From Platanthera guangdongensis (Eukaryota > Streptophyta > Magnoliopsida > Asparagales > Orchidaceae), in assembly GCA_039583875.1 (NCBI GenBank), contig CM077160.1:111867314-111931313 (forward strand): a DNA stretch of 64,000 nucleotides. The letters run 5' to 3'. Both the position numbers and the translations under genes were made by a program. This document shows positions 1 to 11,124 of the stretch, in pieces. How positions within the stretch are numbered: position 1 is the first letter of the stretch; every line of letters starts with the position of its first letter. The notes under the pieces were generated by a model that was not told the DNA's origin, made no database searches, and saw only the letters and a list, made by a program, of their open reading frames with translations.

Positions 1-159
1 ACGAGGAAGGGGTAGACCAATAGACTTGGAATGAAACTATAAGAAAAGACATGATGTACTTAGTCATTAGTGACATTATGACAAAAGATAGAGCATAATG
101 ACAACAAAGGATCCATATAGCCCACCCACTATAGTGGGAGAAAGGCTTTATTGTTGTTG
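1..159 (+). mobile_element. RTE-like LINE, 3' terminal fragment
   Basis: The sequence matches the last ~165 bases of the two longer LINE copies ending at 12242 and 15360, including the shared GGATCCATATA box, the CACTATAGTGGGA motif and a short TTG-rich tail. RTE-clade LINEs typically have a very short 3' region ending in a simple repeat, which fits. The coding part here is the extreme C-terminus of the reverse-transcriptase ORF and already carries stops. The rest of the copy lies upstream of the window. Confidence 0.8.
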
Positions 160-566
160 GTCATGGAAGCTAGCCTCAGAAAGATGCACTAAATGATGCA
201 AGAAACACGATATTACTTCTAAGTCACTTAAAATAAATGTTTTTTTAATGCTTGCACGATATATTTGCCGCGAGATATTGCTCAATATATCATGTAAAAT
301 CGATATATCGGGCTATATTTTCCAAAACAATATTTTAGCTTAAAATGGTGATGTTCTGTTGTTTTCTCCTCAAAACATTTATATTGGTCGGCATGTTGAG
401 CGACATTTACAAAAATGCGTCCTGATTCATCCCGCGTCAGTTGCATAAGTGCCTCGTGTTTGTGATTTATTTTGATACGCCATAGTAGATTATATGAAGT
501 TCATTGATGGTTAGTTTTTGTTAAAATCACTCTTATCTATTTGATCCCCTACGAGTCTGTTTATAC
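160..566. other. No gene; AT-rich sequence
   Basis: No coding signal is visible. Positions 248-345 contain several GATATAT/CGATATATCG words that recall the ATATATCGG words inside the hAT-like element at 58500-59214. This may be an old relative, but the similarity is too short to claim. Confidence 0.4.
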
Positions 567-1175
567 TTGATTCTATAGAGCCCCTCCTGAGAGATCATCT
601 TATTATTTCGATGATCACCCTTATTCTCAGCTCCACGCTCATAGAGATCGTGTTAAGTCTTCAACACAATTTGACTATGGTAGGGACATTGACTATTATG
701 GTCATCATTTTGAGGAGAATTCCGAGTATAGGTTTCGTAGTGCCGCCTTATTGTTTGATGGTTTGTCGAATCCCGAGTCATTTATCTATTGGCCCGGGGA
801 CATCATATACCATTTACATCAGTTTGAGTTATTCTTGGAGCGTTATGTTAGATTTGCGAAGCTTAGACTATTAGGCCAGACAAGAAAGTTGTGGGTTAAT
901 ATTGAGAGGACTCTTGTGCTAGATTGCCTTCTTCCCATCACTAGTTGGGTGAAGATGAAGCGGGGATTGTGTGACTGGTATCTGCCGACGTCATATACGA
1001 GTCGACTCCTCTAGTAGATATTTACCCTTCGATAAGGAACCAAGTCTGTTACCGAGTATATGGATTATTTTGGTCAGTTAGTGGTGAGGAATGATATTCA
1101 TGAGGAGTCAGTCACAACCACTGCTAGATCCTATTCCGGGCTTCAATTGCGATTTACGTGGCATTGATTGGTCAT
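567..1175 (+). pseudogene. Degenerate Ty3/gypsy gag fragment
   Basis: One frame is open from about 567 to 1013 and reads as a gypsy capsid segment. It has an FDGLSNPESFIYW block, then KLW..IERTLV, then a W..MK..LCDWYLP block of the kind found in plant retrotransposon gag. After the stop near 1014 the similarity continues in another frame as GTKSVTEYMDYFGQLVVRND and a glutamine codon has become a stop (R*GTKSV). The block ends near 1175. No protease or pol follows, so this is an isolated relic. The family is inferred from motif order. Confidence 0.7.
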
Positions 1176-2064
1176 TAGTTAGATTTTGATTAGACATTTC
1201 AGCTCATCCTTTGTTATGAGTAATTCTTGGGATCCACTAGATTTAGTGGAGTAGACTCACAAGTCATATGTTGACCATCCCGTCGCGAGTCCTTCCCATT
1301 CCGAGGTCACCACCATGTCTACTTTTTTCCTGTTGGATCTGATAAGATAGTATACCCGATACTGTTTTCTCTCATCTCAGTGAGATGTATTGTTCGTTGA
1401 GTTGTCTGTTACTTGGGCCTGACTCATACCCTATGACCTCGAAAGAGAGTGAGTATGAGCGATCCGATGGTCCTATAATGATGCGTCCTTCCCCCACCCC
1501 TACGTTGACATAGTTATTACTCTGATCAAGGTGTGTAAGAAAAGCTTGACTTCGAATGCCCGACCCGGGCCTGCCTGGTAGTTGCCCAGTTAGCCCTGTG
1601 CCTAGCTTGGTTTGGGCCCAGTTCCAGGTCAGGCCTAGTAGGCCACGCCAGACCAGTCCCTCTTTTTTTGCATGAGCTCGACCTAGTACATGGACCGGGA
1701 AGACCTAGTGGGCATCACCATGCCCCCTCTTCTTGCATGGGCTTGGCCTAATACCCGGGCCGAGCACACGCCTGCCCGACACCAAGCTTTGCTTAGTTCC
1801 CCACTCTATATTGGGCCTCTAGGCACTTGCCTACCTATAAAGTTGGGTAGATGCACAATATTTTATGGATGGGGTAACCGCCCTAACATTTTAAGTGTTG
1901 AGGTAGCCTCCCCAGCCATAAATGTTGGGCGCCGACACTGGATACTTAAGTGCGGCTAATTGACAGTAACGTGTACTTGTCTATCTAGACCATGGTTTGG
2001 GGTCGCCCACCTTTTTTAAGAGGGTTGGGTACTTGGGTCTCGGTTTGACCTGAATTGACAACAA
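1176..2064. other. No gene; GC-rich repeat-like stretch of unknown origin
   Basis: From about 1543 to 2040 the base composition jumps to GC-rich, with repeated CCCGGGC and GGGCC words and a TATAAAG near 1840. It does not match the 3' LTR at 5072-5944. It could be an LTR or leader remnant of another element, but no second copy is present in the window. Confidence 0.35.
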
Positions 2065-2142
2065 GTGGTTGCTTACTCACAGACCCGGTGAGCGGTGGGA
2101 CCTCCACGCTGCAGCTCATCGGGTCTGTGAGTAGGCAACCAC
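2065..2142. repeat. Inverted repeat/hairpin at the truncated LTR edge
   Basis: Positions 2065-2093 are the reverse complement of 2114-2142 over 29 bases with two mismatches, around a 20-base loop. The right arm belongs to the LTR (compare 5781-5815). The left arm looks like an inverted extra piece of the same LTR placed exactly where LTR similarity stops. Confidence 0.85.
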
Positions 2143-2262
2143 TTCAAATTAGCGAAGGCTGAATCCGGGCTCGAATTGACCTACCCTGAGCAATCGACAG
2201 CGGGTCAAATAACTTGAACTGTCCCTTTAGTTCTCTATTGAACCAGTATCCGGGTTTCAACA
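2085..2262 (+). repeat. 5' LTR remnant of the gypsy derivative
   Basis: It aligns with 5762-5944, sharing ACCTCCACGCTGCAGCTCA, ACTTCAAATTAGCGAAGG and the terminal GTTTCAACA. Similarity to the 3' LTR stops near 2085, so most of this LTR is missing. Confidence 0.8.
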
Positions 2263-2280
2263 TTTTTGGTGCGGTGAGCG
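2263..2280 (+). promoter_or_regulatory. Primer-binding-site position
   Basis: TTTTTGGTGCGG follows directly on the LTR end. Many plant gypsy elements have a TTTTTGGCGCC-type PBS here. The match is imperfect, so the tRNA primer is not assigned. Confidence 0.4.
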
Positions 2281-2284
2281 TGGA

Positions 2285-3230
2285 GTGACAGTTCTTGAAG
2301 AAAAATACTCATTTGACGGTGCCATGGTAGGACAGGGAGAGCAAAGAGATAGCCCAGGGAACTCACACCCTATCAACGATTTCGTGACGCAGGGTCAGTT
2401 CTTCGAGCTCGCCGGGATGATGAAGTTTATGGAAAGCATGGTGCGAGGTCTGCTCGCGCCGCGTGGTGAGATGACGATCCCGACTCAGGATGATACTTTG
2501 GCAGGCGAGGCCATCGAGCTGGCAAGGAGGTGTGTCAGGACAACGACGATCGGGCGATACGACCGCGAGTACTATTTGAGAACCCCCGGCGACTCGCGGC
2601 GCAAAAGAGCGTGGGCGTGCTCGCCCAGGCCATCAACTCGCACTAGCGAGTCTGTTTTGCGAGTTAGTGCTGACAGCGCCAGTTCTAACCGGGTTTGTGG
2701 AGCCGCCCATGAATTTTTAAGCCAGAAGAGATGACCCCCTACAACACCTACATTGGTTTGAGGATATGGTGTCGATCCGGCCAATGTCCGATCCTTTCAA
2801 GTGCCAGTTGTTCTGCATAACCTTTAAGGGAAAGACGAAGGATTGGTTTCACCAGCTACCGACGAGGTCGATGCTCCGTTTTTCCACATCAAAGAAGAGG
2901 AAGGAGGCAGAGACGATCTTCTCCATCAAGCAGGGACCGCAGGAGCCGCCGGGGTCGTATGTGCATCGCTTTCAAGAAGAAATCCTCCATTATCAAGAAG
3001 TGCCGGGGCACACTCTGATGATCGCTTTCACTCTGGGCCAGCAGGGCGGGCTTTTTAAGATGGAGTTAAAGCAGATCCCCGCGGTGTCCTTCGAGGACCT
3101 AATCGACCGGGCGGCGCGTTACATCGAAGGAGAGTCTTCAAGCAGCGGATTCATGGCCAAGCTGGCGACGCTGACTGGAGGGGAGGTAGAGGAAGCGGCA
3201 GGAGGACAAAGGGGAGCAGAGAAGGAGTAG
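2285..3230 (+). pseudogene. Gypsy gag, frameshifted
   Basis: Two open segments in different frames (2285-2734 and about 2736-3230) together resemble a gypsy Gag. The second holds the capsid signature: PLQHLHWFEDMV, SDPFKCQLF, then KDWFHQLP, and a QGPQEPPGSYVHRFQEE block followed by ARYIEGE. The first segment is Gly/Glu-rich with an FFELAGMMKFMESM helix-like stretch. The frame change lies near 2735. The protein would package element RNA, but the break and the absence of pol make it inactive. Basic, Glu-rich sequence continues to about 3660 in shifting frames. A zinc knuckle was not seen. Confidence 0.7.
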
Positions 3231-3796
3231 CCAATGAGGCGGGAAGAAAGGAGGACCTCCCGTCGGGCCGCAATGGAGGATGGCCGGGGGAGGGCATCGA
3301 GGGCGTTTGGGAAGAAGATTCTGACCCGAGAGACGGGGGCAGAGATACTCACCAGAGAGACGACGAGGGCAATGAGGGCATGACCAAGCGCCCCGGTAGG
3401 AGGCCTACACAGTCGGGAGAGGACGATGACGTGGAGGAAGACCCCAACAACAGAGGAGGGGGGATAACAGAGGGTGGTCCTCTTTTGCGACTTTCACTAG
3501 TCCGAGAGCCATGCCACCACGACCTGCCCAGAGTTCCTGGAGTTGAGGAGGGGAGCAAATGAAGGAGCCTTAGAGGGGCAACAAGAACCAGTAGCGGGAG
3601 AGGCTGGAAGGAATGAGCGGGCTGGAGGAAGGGCCCAGAGGGGGTGCAAGGCCGTGTACAAAAAAGTATCCTTTACTCGGCAACCCTGCGTGAGTACAAA
3701 AGCCTAAGCGAGAGAAGAAATAGCTCGCGCATCTCGATGCAAGTACAAAAAACAAGACACTCAATCCCTAAGGTGGAATCGGCACGCCTCGGCCCC

Positions 3797-5044
3797 TCAC
3801 GCGCAGACGGGCGGGATGACGCGCCGATTTGTCCCCCTACGTAGGTGCTCCTCCAGCCCAATCGCCTCGCCGACTGTGCCCGCGACCTGGACAAATTTAT
3901 ACAAGTGATCCTCAGTCGCGTTTTGGCAAGTCTCCAGCTCGTAGATCCTCTCTTCAGCGTCCAACATCCGTAAGAAGAGGCTGCCGTTGCCTTCCAGTTG
4001 CGCGTTGAAATTCTCCAGCGATTCTACACGACCCCAGACCTCGCCAAGCCCCTGCTTGACCTCTCGATGGGCCGCAGTGGCACGGGCCAAGTCATGCGCG
4101 GCGAGCACCTTTAGCAAACGCTTGCTGAAGTCGCTGCTATCCACTCGCGGGTCGACCATCAGTTCACGAAGCGGACTGGACTTCAGGGGTGGTGTCGTCT
4201 CGATGGGAATGCCCAACGACGAAATATTACAAGAAGATGGCCAGTCGGTACCTCGAATAGAGGAAAATATGAGAAGGAATCCGGGAGTGGAACAAGGGTA
4301 TCAACGGGTTACCAGGTGAGTGAGGCGGCGTTGCCCTTGTCGATGCGGGTCGGTCTCTTCAACAGTGATTTCCCTATGTGGTCGGCTCGACTCACCCACC
4401 TCTGGGTGGCGAGGCGAAGCAACGATCTCAATGTCGTCTGCTAAAGGAGGGGTCACCTGGCCGCCAGGGTTCGCGAGATCAGCATGGCACTCCGCGGAGA
4501 TGTCGCCAACCGAGCGCCTGAGCGAGTGCGCAGTCGAAGGAGGGTTGCTCGCAGGCTCCCCTTCTGATTGGAGGGGAGAAAGACTGTCGCCTGGCGCAGG
4601 CGGGCGAGACCGTTTTTTCCCTTTTGATGATAATATTATCTTCGTCCCTGCGTCGTCGCCGTTCGTCAAAGTCGCCAGGGCCATCACAATAGTGGTATCG
4701 ACACCAACCTAGGAAATTATAGAGCGCGTGATCAAAGGAAGAAAAAATGCGACGAGGAAAAACAGATTCACATACTCTGACAGCAGCAGAACGACTTTCC
4801 AAAGGAGCTGACCCTTGTCATCAATTGGCGCCACCACCCCCAGGGATAGCCCGAGCCGCGGAGAAGGCACAAGAGAGGTCAGGTCAAGGGGGGCCGCCAG
4901 CTTTGCATTGGCTTGTTGAGCTCGCCTAGGATCACCCACCCGAGGACCTCGCTGAGTCCGGGGGGGGGGGGGGGGTCCGCCGATCAGGTCGAACAAGGTT
5001 GCAGCCTCGACGTCGTCCCGGTCAGACGAGTCCATGATGATCAA
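3797..5044 (-). pseudogene. Antisense ORF with predicted coiled coil (aORF-like)
   Basis: Overlapping minus-strand open frames run from 5044 to 3797 in three pieces (5044-4709, 4802-4479 with 4687-4301, and 4216-3797). They begin with an acidic MDSSDRDDVEAATLFDLIGG start and a polyproline coded by the 16-G run at 4960-4975. They continue through a Ser/Pro-rich middle and end in a helical segment with heptad-like spacing (EVKQGLGEVWGRVESLENF, then LRMLDAEERIYELETC). No known enzyme motif is visible. Its position, antisense and just upstream of the 3' LTR, matches the antisense ORFs reported for Tat-type elements. Whether it was ever expressed is unknown. The frame changes suggest decay. Confidence 0.5.
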
Positions 5045-5071
5045 GGGAGCGGCAGGTTGACCAGAAAGGTT

Positions 5072-5944
5072 TGTTAAGGATTACCCCACCCTCACTACCT
5101 TATTTATAGAGTCGGTAAGGGATGTCAGTGCGGTTATGCAAACAATGGCCCGGGCTCTCCAAATCGAGGTTGGATGATTTCTTTTCGACCTTTGGCGAGC
5201 TCGCAAAGAAGCGAAGATTGTGTACGACCCCAATTTAGCGACCCCAGTCGTGACTGCACCCAATCAGGACAGGGCAAACCCATCAAGAGAAATCAGAGGC
5301 GAGATGACCTCGCTCTGCGGTGAGCTGACCTCCCCGGGCTGGCGCCGACTCGCCAAAATGAGGCCCAAGGCATGAGAAGCCGCGCGCTAGGACGAGCGCA
5401 GACGAGCCGAGCCCACCTTCTTCGTGGGCTCGCCTCGACAGAGAAGGTCCAGCTCACCCTTTCTTCTGCTCGCGGCCTATCCCGTTCAACCCATAACCAT
5501 CACAAACAACAAGATTTCACTATCCGTAGACCAATAAGGGGTGCCTATAACAAAAATCAAAAGGCGGAGGCCGCTATTTGCAGGACATAAAGACGATTTT
5601 GCCCCTGGTTTGAGGTTTGCCTATAAATAGACCCTTAAAACACCTTGGAGAAGCAGACCCAACCTCACAGAGCTCCCGAATTTCGGAGAGTTCTTGCTCC
5701 GTACCATCCGAGGTGCCGAGCTCAGCTCTTGGTTTTGGGGAGGAAGACGCGACACGAGCTTCCGGGTGAGTGGTGAAACCTCCACGCTGCAGCTCACCGG
5801 GTCTGTGGGTCGGCAACCACTTCAAATTAGCGAAGGTTGAATCCAGGCTCGAATTGACCTACCTTGAGCAATCGACGATGGGCCAAGTAATTTGAACTGT
5901 CCCTCCAGTCCGAACTCCGTTGAACCGGTATTCGCGTTTCAACA
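5072..5944 (+). repeat. 3' LTR of the gypsy derivative
   Basis: The right edge at 5944 (GTTTCAACA) is fixed by comparison with 2262. The left edge is a guess at TGTTAAGGATTACC (5072), because the 5' copy is truncated and gives no comparison. Only 5762-5944 is confirmed by a second copy. Confidence 0.5.
5621..5630 (+). promoter_or_regulatory. TATA box in the 3' LTR
   Basis: CTATAAATAG lies about 315 bases before the LTR end, a usual place for the U3/R promoter of a plant LTR. It would drive transcription rightwards out of the element. Confidence 0.5.
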
Positions 5945-8419
5945 ATAAACCCGGGTCCAGCGAGATTTATTGCATCGCTACTCCGATCATAAATTCGCCT
6001 TTGCGTGCATGTTCATCCGAGTTTTCCCACATTGAATTGTCGAGTCATGTTCCGGGTGAGATTCGAGAGCATAATATTGACTTTGTAGCTTAATTATTAA
6101 AGACGCAAGACACACCAAGACGCAAAGAGGTCTTGGATCCTTGGGGCAGCCACGCAAGGATCAAGGCGTAGGTGCGCGTTTGACAAAGACAAGACACAGC
6201 CACATTCATTTTAAATAATCAACATCAAACATCATTTCAGCTTCTCGATCAAATTCTTTATCTAGTATACTAATTAATCATTCATTACTATAATTTTTTA
6301 TCTCTTAAAAAATAGAATCAATATGGTCACTTGCATCATATGCAAGTCCCAACACAATTATTTTTCACAGTCACTAAATCAATTAAAAATTATTGAGTTT
6401 TTACTTTATTTTTTTCTTTTTTTTTTAGTTAAAAATTTACAACAAAAATCCATCAGTCCGTCTGACTAAAGGTATCAAGAGTTTCACGATTCTACGGGAA
6501 GAGTTGCTCGATCCACTTGGGTGTCGACTCCCTATCCCCCTAGTGTCGACGCTGAGGGTTCCACTGGTGTTGGTACCTACCTCCCCTTTTGCCTTCCACC
6601 TCCTCCCTGACCTTTAGTGAGAAACCCAACCCCTTCCTTCCGTCTGGGCATCAACCAACCGAAGGAGTCTCCTCTAGCCATCCCCCCAGCGACCCCATCC
6701 TCATCGACACCCAACTCCCCTCCCTTTTTCGATCACTACACCCACCTGCCACTACCAGCACCACCTGACCCCAAACCCCTGAAGGTTTCTTTCCCAACCA
6801 TGAGATTCTTCTCCACAGCCTCTCCAGCCACCGACCAACGCTTTCAAACTCATCCAGCCTCCATTTCTTCCCTACCCTAGCCCCACCTCCCTCCATAGCC
6901 CTTCCACGACCCCTTCACTGTAGACCACATACCCACCCTCCCCCCAGCCCTCCAAATTCTCGAAATTAATCAAACCCGAGAAATCTCCACTTCTCATTTA
7001 TCGCCAACCGCACATCGGAACCTACACATCACGCCTTTGATCATTTGAAGCCCACCTATTGGATTTCCCACCGTTGGTGCCGATCTCTTGATGAATTTTT
7101 TACATTTAATTTTCACTTCCATTATTGATGTACCTTTATTACTAGATATTTTATGTTCTAATATAATTTGACTATTTCACTTTCAGTAGCTGTGCATTTC
7201 TTATTCGCACACTTATTTTGTTGTGCACTCTCATTTAGTTGCAATTACTATCCACTTACAAGGAGTATCTAAAATATGTGCATGATTGAATCATTAGTTT
7301 GCTTCACATTAGAGTTCGTGCTGTGTCAGCCCGTTCATCGGATCGCATGCTTGCATTCTTCCTCATCTTCATTTTAGGGTTTGTCGTGGTTCCATCGCAT
7401 TCGCCGTGGTTGATGGCATTGCATCTAGAGTTTGAGCACTGTGTGTTCACTTTTAGATTTGTTCTGCATTAGAAACATTAAGAGAATTTCTAGGCAAAGC
7501 TCAACATATGAAGCTAAACCGTGCTTCAATAATGTGATCATCAACTAATTGGTTCTTATAAGTATTTTAACATTAATACATACCTTTATAATTGTAAAAA
7601 CTTGAAATAATAAAACCATCTCTATTGCTATTGAGTCTTATATTCAAACTACTCAGTCAAGCAACGTATAAAGACATCACAAATCTAATAAAGTATGAAC
7701 ATTGGATAATTCACTGGATAGATAACATTACATCATATGCCTCAAAGCCTTTATTCAGGATGCGGCAACATCTTGCTTATAAAATAGATAAACGAGGACA
7801 GTGTTTTAATACAAATATATAAGGGCATGAAAAGGAGCACTTTATTGCACTATGGTCATTTAATTATAATTTAGAGTTGTTAAGTTTTAGTTATAGATAG
7901 GAATTGGTTGTTGAGAAAAAAATTAGAAAATTAACGAGCAAGTAAAGATTAAACAAATGTCAGCATGCATAAATGAGAACATGAATTTAACAAACTGAGA
8001 TAGAATGCCAAGAAGAGTCGCCACTAAAGGCGGACGCAAAACTTTATCTCTATGTGGGCGGAACTCTACACTATTTAAAAGTAATCTTCGATAAATATGA
8101 CATTACTCATATTTATTATTATGTTTTTTGTTCTTAAAGTATGTCATGATAACATTATTGCTAATGATAGAATATGTATATATATATATATATATCTTTT
8201 GACAAACACTCATCTATTTATCTCACATTCGACAAACACTCGTCTATATATATTTTGACTTTATCACTGTGTCTACTTTTGCAACAAATAAGAGTAATGT
8301 TATTTTCATGGGCAAATACATCAATCGGTAAAGAACATTTTTCTTCAATGTTAAAACCCTAGTTGTCATGCTAGAAATAGATGGACTAGCTGTGCGTGCT
8401 TGCCTGCTGCTCTTGAATT
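5945..8419. other. No recognised gene; contains a C-rich tract
   Basis: The stretch is mostly AT-rich. Positions 6060-6200 have short AAGACGCAAG-like words. From about 6590 to 6960 the + strand is strongly C-rich and G-poor with proline/serine-coding frames. It looks like a transcribed leader or a first-exon relic, but no homology is recognised. A (TA)n tract is at 8174-8195, and a ~30-base near-duplicate (GACAAACACTCRTCTAT) follows at 8200-8260. Confidence 0.4.
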
Positions 8420-9700
8420 AGCTTAAATGGGTAAAATGATCTTTAAGGATTGCAAAGTCATACCAGGAGAAAATTTGACAACACAACATATGTTAGTGAT
8501 GTTAGATGTACAAATTAAATATAATAAATTTAAGATAAGAACAAAAATGTTGCAAAAAATTCGGTTATGGAACTTGAATATGGAAAAGCAGGTTGCTTTC
8601 AAGAAGGCAGTTATGGAACGACTAGTTGATGACTCTTATGTTGATCCTAATGTCTAATGAGAAGTTATGTCTTCATATTTAAGGATAAGTGAAAAGAACG
8701 TACTTGGAGTATCAAATGGTCTTGCGCCCCTAAATAAAGAATCTTGGTGATGGAAAGAGGAAGTGCAAGACAAAGTGAGGGCAAAAAGAGCCAACTATAA
8801 ATCACTTTACGCTTGTAGGAATGATGAAAACTTAGCCAGATATCAAGTCGCCAAAAAAAAGCTAAACATGCAGGAAGTAAGCAAGAAATCAAGCTTATGA
8901 AGAATTTTATAAGCAACTAGATACCAAAGATGGAGATCGTGACATATATAAAATTGCTCGAACTAGAGAAAGAAAGACGAGATTTAAGTCAAGTAAAATA
9001 CATAAAAGATGAGACAGATATTGTTTTGACGGTTGATGTGGATATTAAAGAGTGATGAAAAAGATAGTTTTATCAACTCTATAATGAAACAAAAGAAAAT
9101 GAATTGAAATTGTAAGAGTTAAATAAATCAGAGAAGTATAAAAACATAAAGTTTTATCGTAAAATTCAAGTATCAGAGCTAAAAGATGCTCTAAATAAGA
9201 TGGAAAATGGAAAGACGGTTGAGACAAACGATATACCCATCAAAGTATGAAAATATTTAGGAAATGAAGGAATTTTGTGACTTACATATTTTTTTAATAA
9301 GATACTAAAGTCAAAAAGGATGTCAGACCAATAAAGAGAAAGTATCTTGATAGCTTTGTATAAGAATAAACGAGATATACAAAATTGTGTTCATTACAGA
9401 TGAATTAAATTGATGAGTCATACCATAAAACTATGAGAACGAGTAATAGAAAGAAGATTAAGACGAGAGACTAACATCTCAGAGAATTAATTTGGATTCA
9501 TGCCAGGGAGGTCGATCATGAAAGCTATACATCTCTTGAGGAGACTCATTGACAACTATCAAGAAAGAAAACAAGATTTGCATATGTTGTTTATTGATTT
9601 TGAAAAGGCTTATGATAAAGTTCCAAGAGAGATCTTATGGAGAGTCTTAGAAAAGAAATGTGTAAATATATCATATATTGACACATCAAAATATGTATAC
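8420..9700 (+). pseudogene. RTE-like LINE A, 5' part (reverse transcriptase)
   Basis: Starting near 8427 the sequence reads KDCKVIPGENLTTQH, typical of the linker before reverse transcriptase in plant RTE-like LINEs. It then runs through several frameshifts and stops into the RT core: FGFMPGRSIMKAIHLLRRL, then DLHMLFIDFEKAYDKVPRE. The endonuclease domain is missing, so the copy is 5'-truncated, which is usual for target-primed insertion. The RT is broken after SYIDTSKYVY by the LTR element at 9701 and resumes at 11285. Enzymatically it would be a reverse transcriptase copying its own RNA at a nicked target, but it is dead. Confidence 0.85.
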
Positions 9701-9856
9701 TGTAGCAGTAGATGGAAATGAAATACTAGGTGTAATTTTATTCTGCCACAATGGGGGCATTATATAGGAAACACAACATGACTCTCAACACCGATAGGCG
9801 GTGTGAGACTAAACTCCTAAATGACAATAATATTTAAATACTAATAACTCTTAACA
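9701..9856 (-). repeat. 3' LTR of the small LTR element (156 bp)
   Basis: It matches 11125-11279 nearly base for base, including the ACACCGATAGGCGGTGTGAG block, a short internal palindrome. Confidence 0.9.
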
Positions 9857-9867
9857 CTCCCCCTCAA
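9857..9867 (-). promoter_or_regulatory. Polypurine tract of the small LTR element
   Basis: CTCCCCCTCAA on the + strand is TTGAGGGGGAG on the element's strand, directly before its 3' LTR. This is the usual Copia-type PPT. Confidence 0.8.
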
Positions 9868-11111
9868 GTTGAAGTGGAAAGCTACAACTTGAACACAACA
9901 TAAAAACAAAGGTAAAATAAGGTTGTAAACGTAGGACAAAACAACAGCCACCGAGGCCCAACCGCGTGTCACCGGGGATACTTCAACCGGGCATAAGCCA
10001 CACGACGTTGGCACAAACCGACCATGATCACGCTGAATGCACCCAGAGCAGAAATGAGGTCAACCAAGAAAGGTCAAGTCATTACCTACCACAAAGCAAA
10101 GAAAATAAATGGGGAGACACAAACAGCAGGCAAAATCAACCTGGGGGCCATGTGTGACTAAGGCAGGAGTCGGGAAAGAGGCATCCGAGTCACCGTTATC
10201 ACAAACACTCCCCCTCACGTGGAATACGTGCAACAAGGCATAGGCTTTGCCTGGAGGCCGTGACGTACACTCCCCTCACGTAGACCACGTACACGTGTGG
10301 GACCCTCGTCGGGTACATGAACCCAGATCACGTGGAGGAAGACCAAAATCGCATAGAGACGCAAACGAAGGCAGACACGACAACACAACAACAATAAAAA
10401 ACTTAAAAAAACTATAGTAGCACCATCATCATCGAGTAAAGGGGGCAGCGAGATTCATATCCCCGACGAACGGAAAGACCGGGCCAGAAGGTCTGCACGA
10501 GAGCAACGACGACAACAGAGCTCGACCAGAAGATAGGAGCAGCAGTCTGCAGCAAAACGAGCACAACAGCAGAACTGGAGGAGGCACATCACTGTAGGGT
10601 AGATCTGGCGCAGAGGAGCAGCAGACAAGAAGTCTTCCGGGCCAGAGAAGAAGCAGGCTAGGGCGGAGCTGCAACATTGCTTGCTGTCGACGGGTGAAGG
10701 GGAAGCACGACAACAGTCGGCGATGACAGAAGCAGTCAACGAAATCGTCGGGAGAAGCAGCACGACAACAACGGTGGAAGCAGTCGACGAAGTAATACTG
10801 CAGCAGCGGCAGAAGCTGTCAGCGAAGTTGGGAGAAGCAGCAACAGGCGTCAGCATCTTCGGGAGAAGCAGAGACATGCGTCAGCGTCATCGGGAGAAGC
10901 ACCGACAGGCGTCGATGACGCTTGCGGAAGCAGCAGTGGAATTAGAACCGCTCCTGTCGACGGGATCAATGATCGACATCGTCGACAGGAGCGGGAGCGG
11001 CGGGCGTGAGCCCTAGCAACTCGCGGAATTGGAAGCACGGGACGGGGGGGGGGGGGGGGAAGAGCAGTAGCGGACGACGAAAAAAATTATTAGTTTTAGG
11101 TTGCAGATCGA

Positions 11112-11124
11112 TGCTCTGATACCA
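11112..11124 (-). promoter_or_regulatory. Primer-binding site of the small LTR element
   Basis: TGCTCTGATACCA is the complement of TGGTATCAGAGCA, the initiator-tRNA-Met primer site. It touches the LTR end with no spacer and fixes the orientation. Confidence 0.9.

Larger units (their letters stand above)
2085..5944 (+). mobile_element. Pol-less Ty3/gypsy element (gag + antisense ORF)
   Basis: The segment is bounded by a truncated 5' LTR (2085-2262) and a longer 3' LTR ending at 5944. Between them are a gag-like region and a block with open frames on the opposite strand. No protease, reverse transcriptase, RNase H or integrase motif is visible, so it is a non-autonomous derivative. The internal layout (sense gag, antisense ORF, 3' LTR) resembles Tat-lineage elements, some of which carry an antisense ORF between pol and the 3' LTR. 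That assignment is inference. No target duplication was found because the 5' edge is rearranged. Confidence 0.65.

Noticed and set aside
10455..10877. Cys-rich 140-codon minus-strand frame as a secreted or toxin-like peptide
   Set aside because: The cysteines come from GCA/GCAG-rich low-complexity DNA inside the small LTR element; no signal peptide or conserved spacing.
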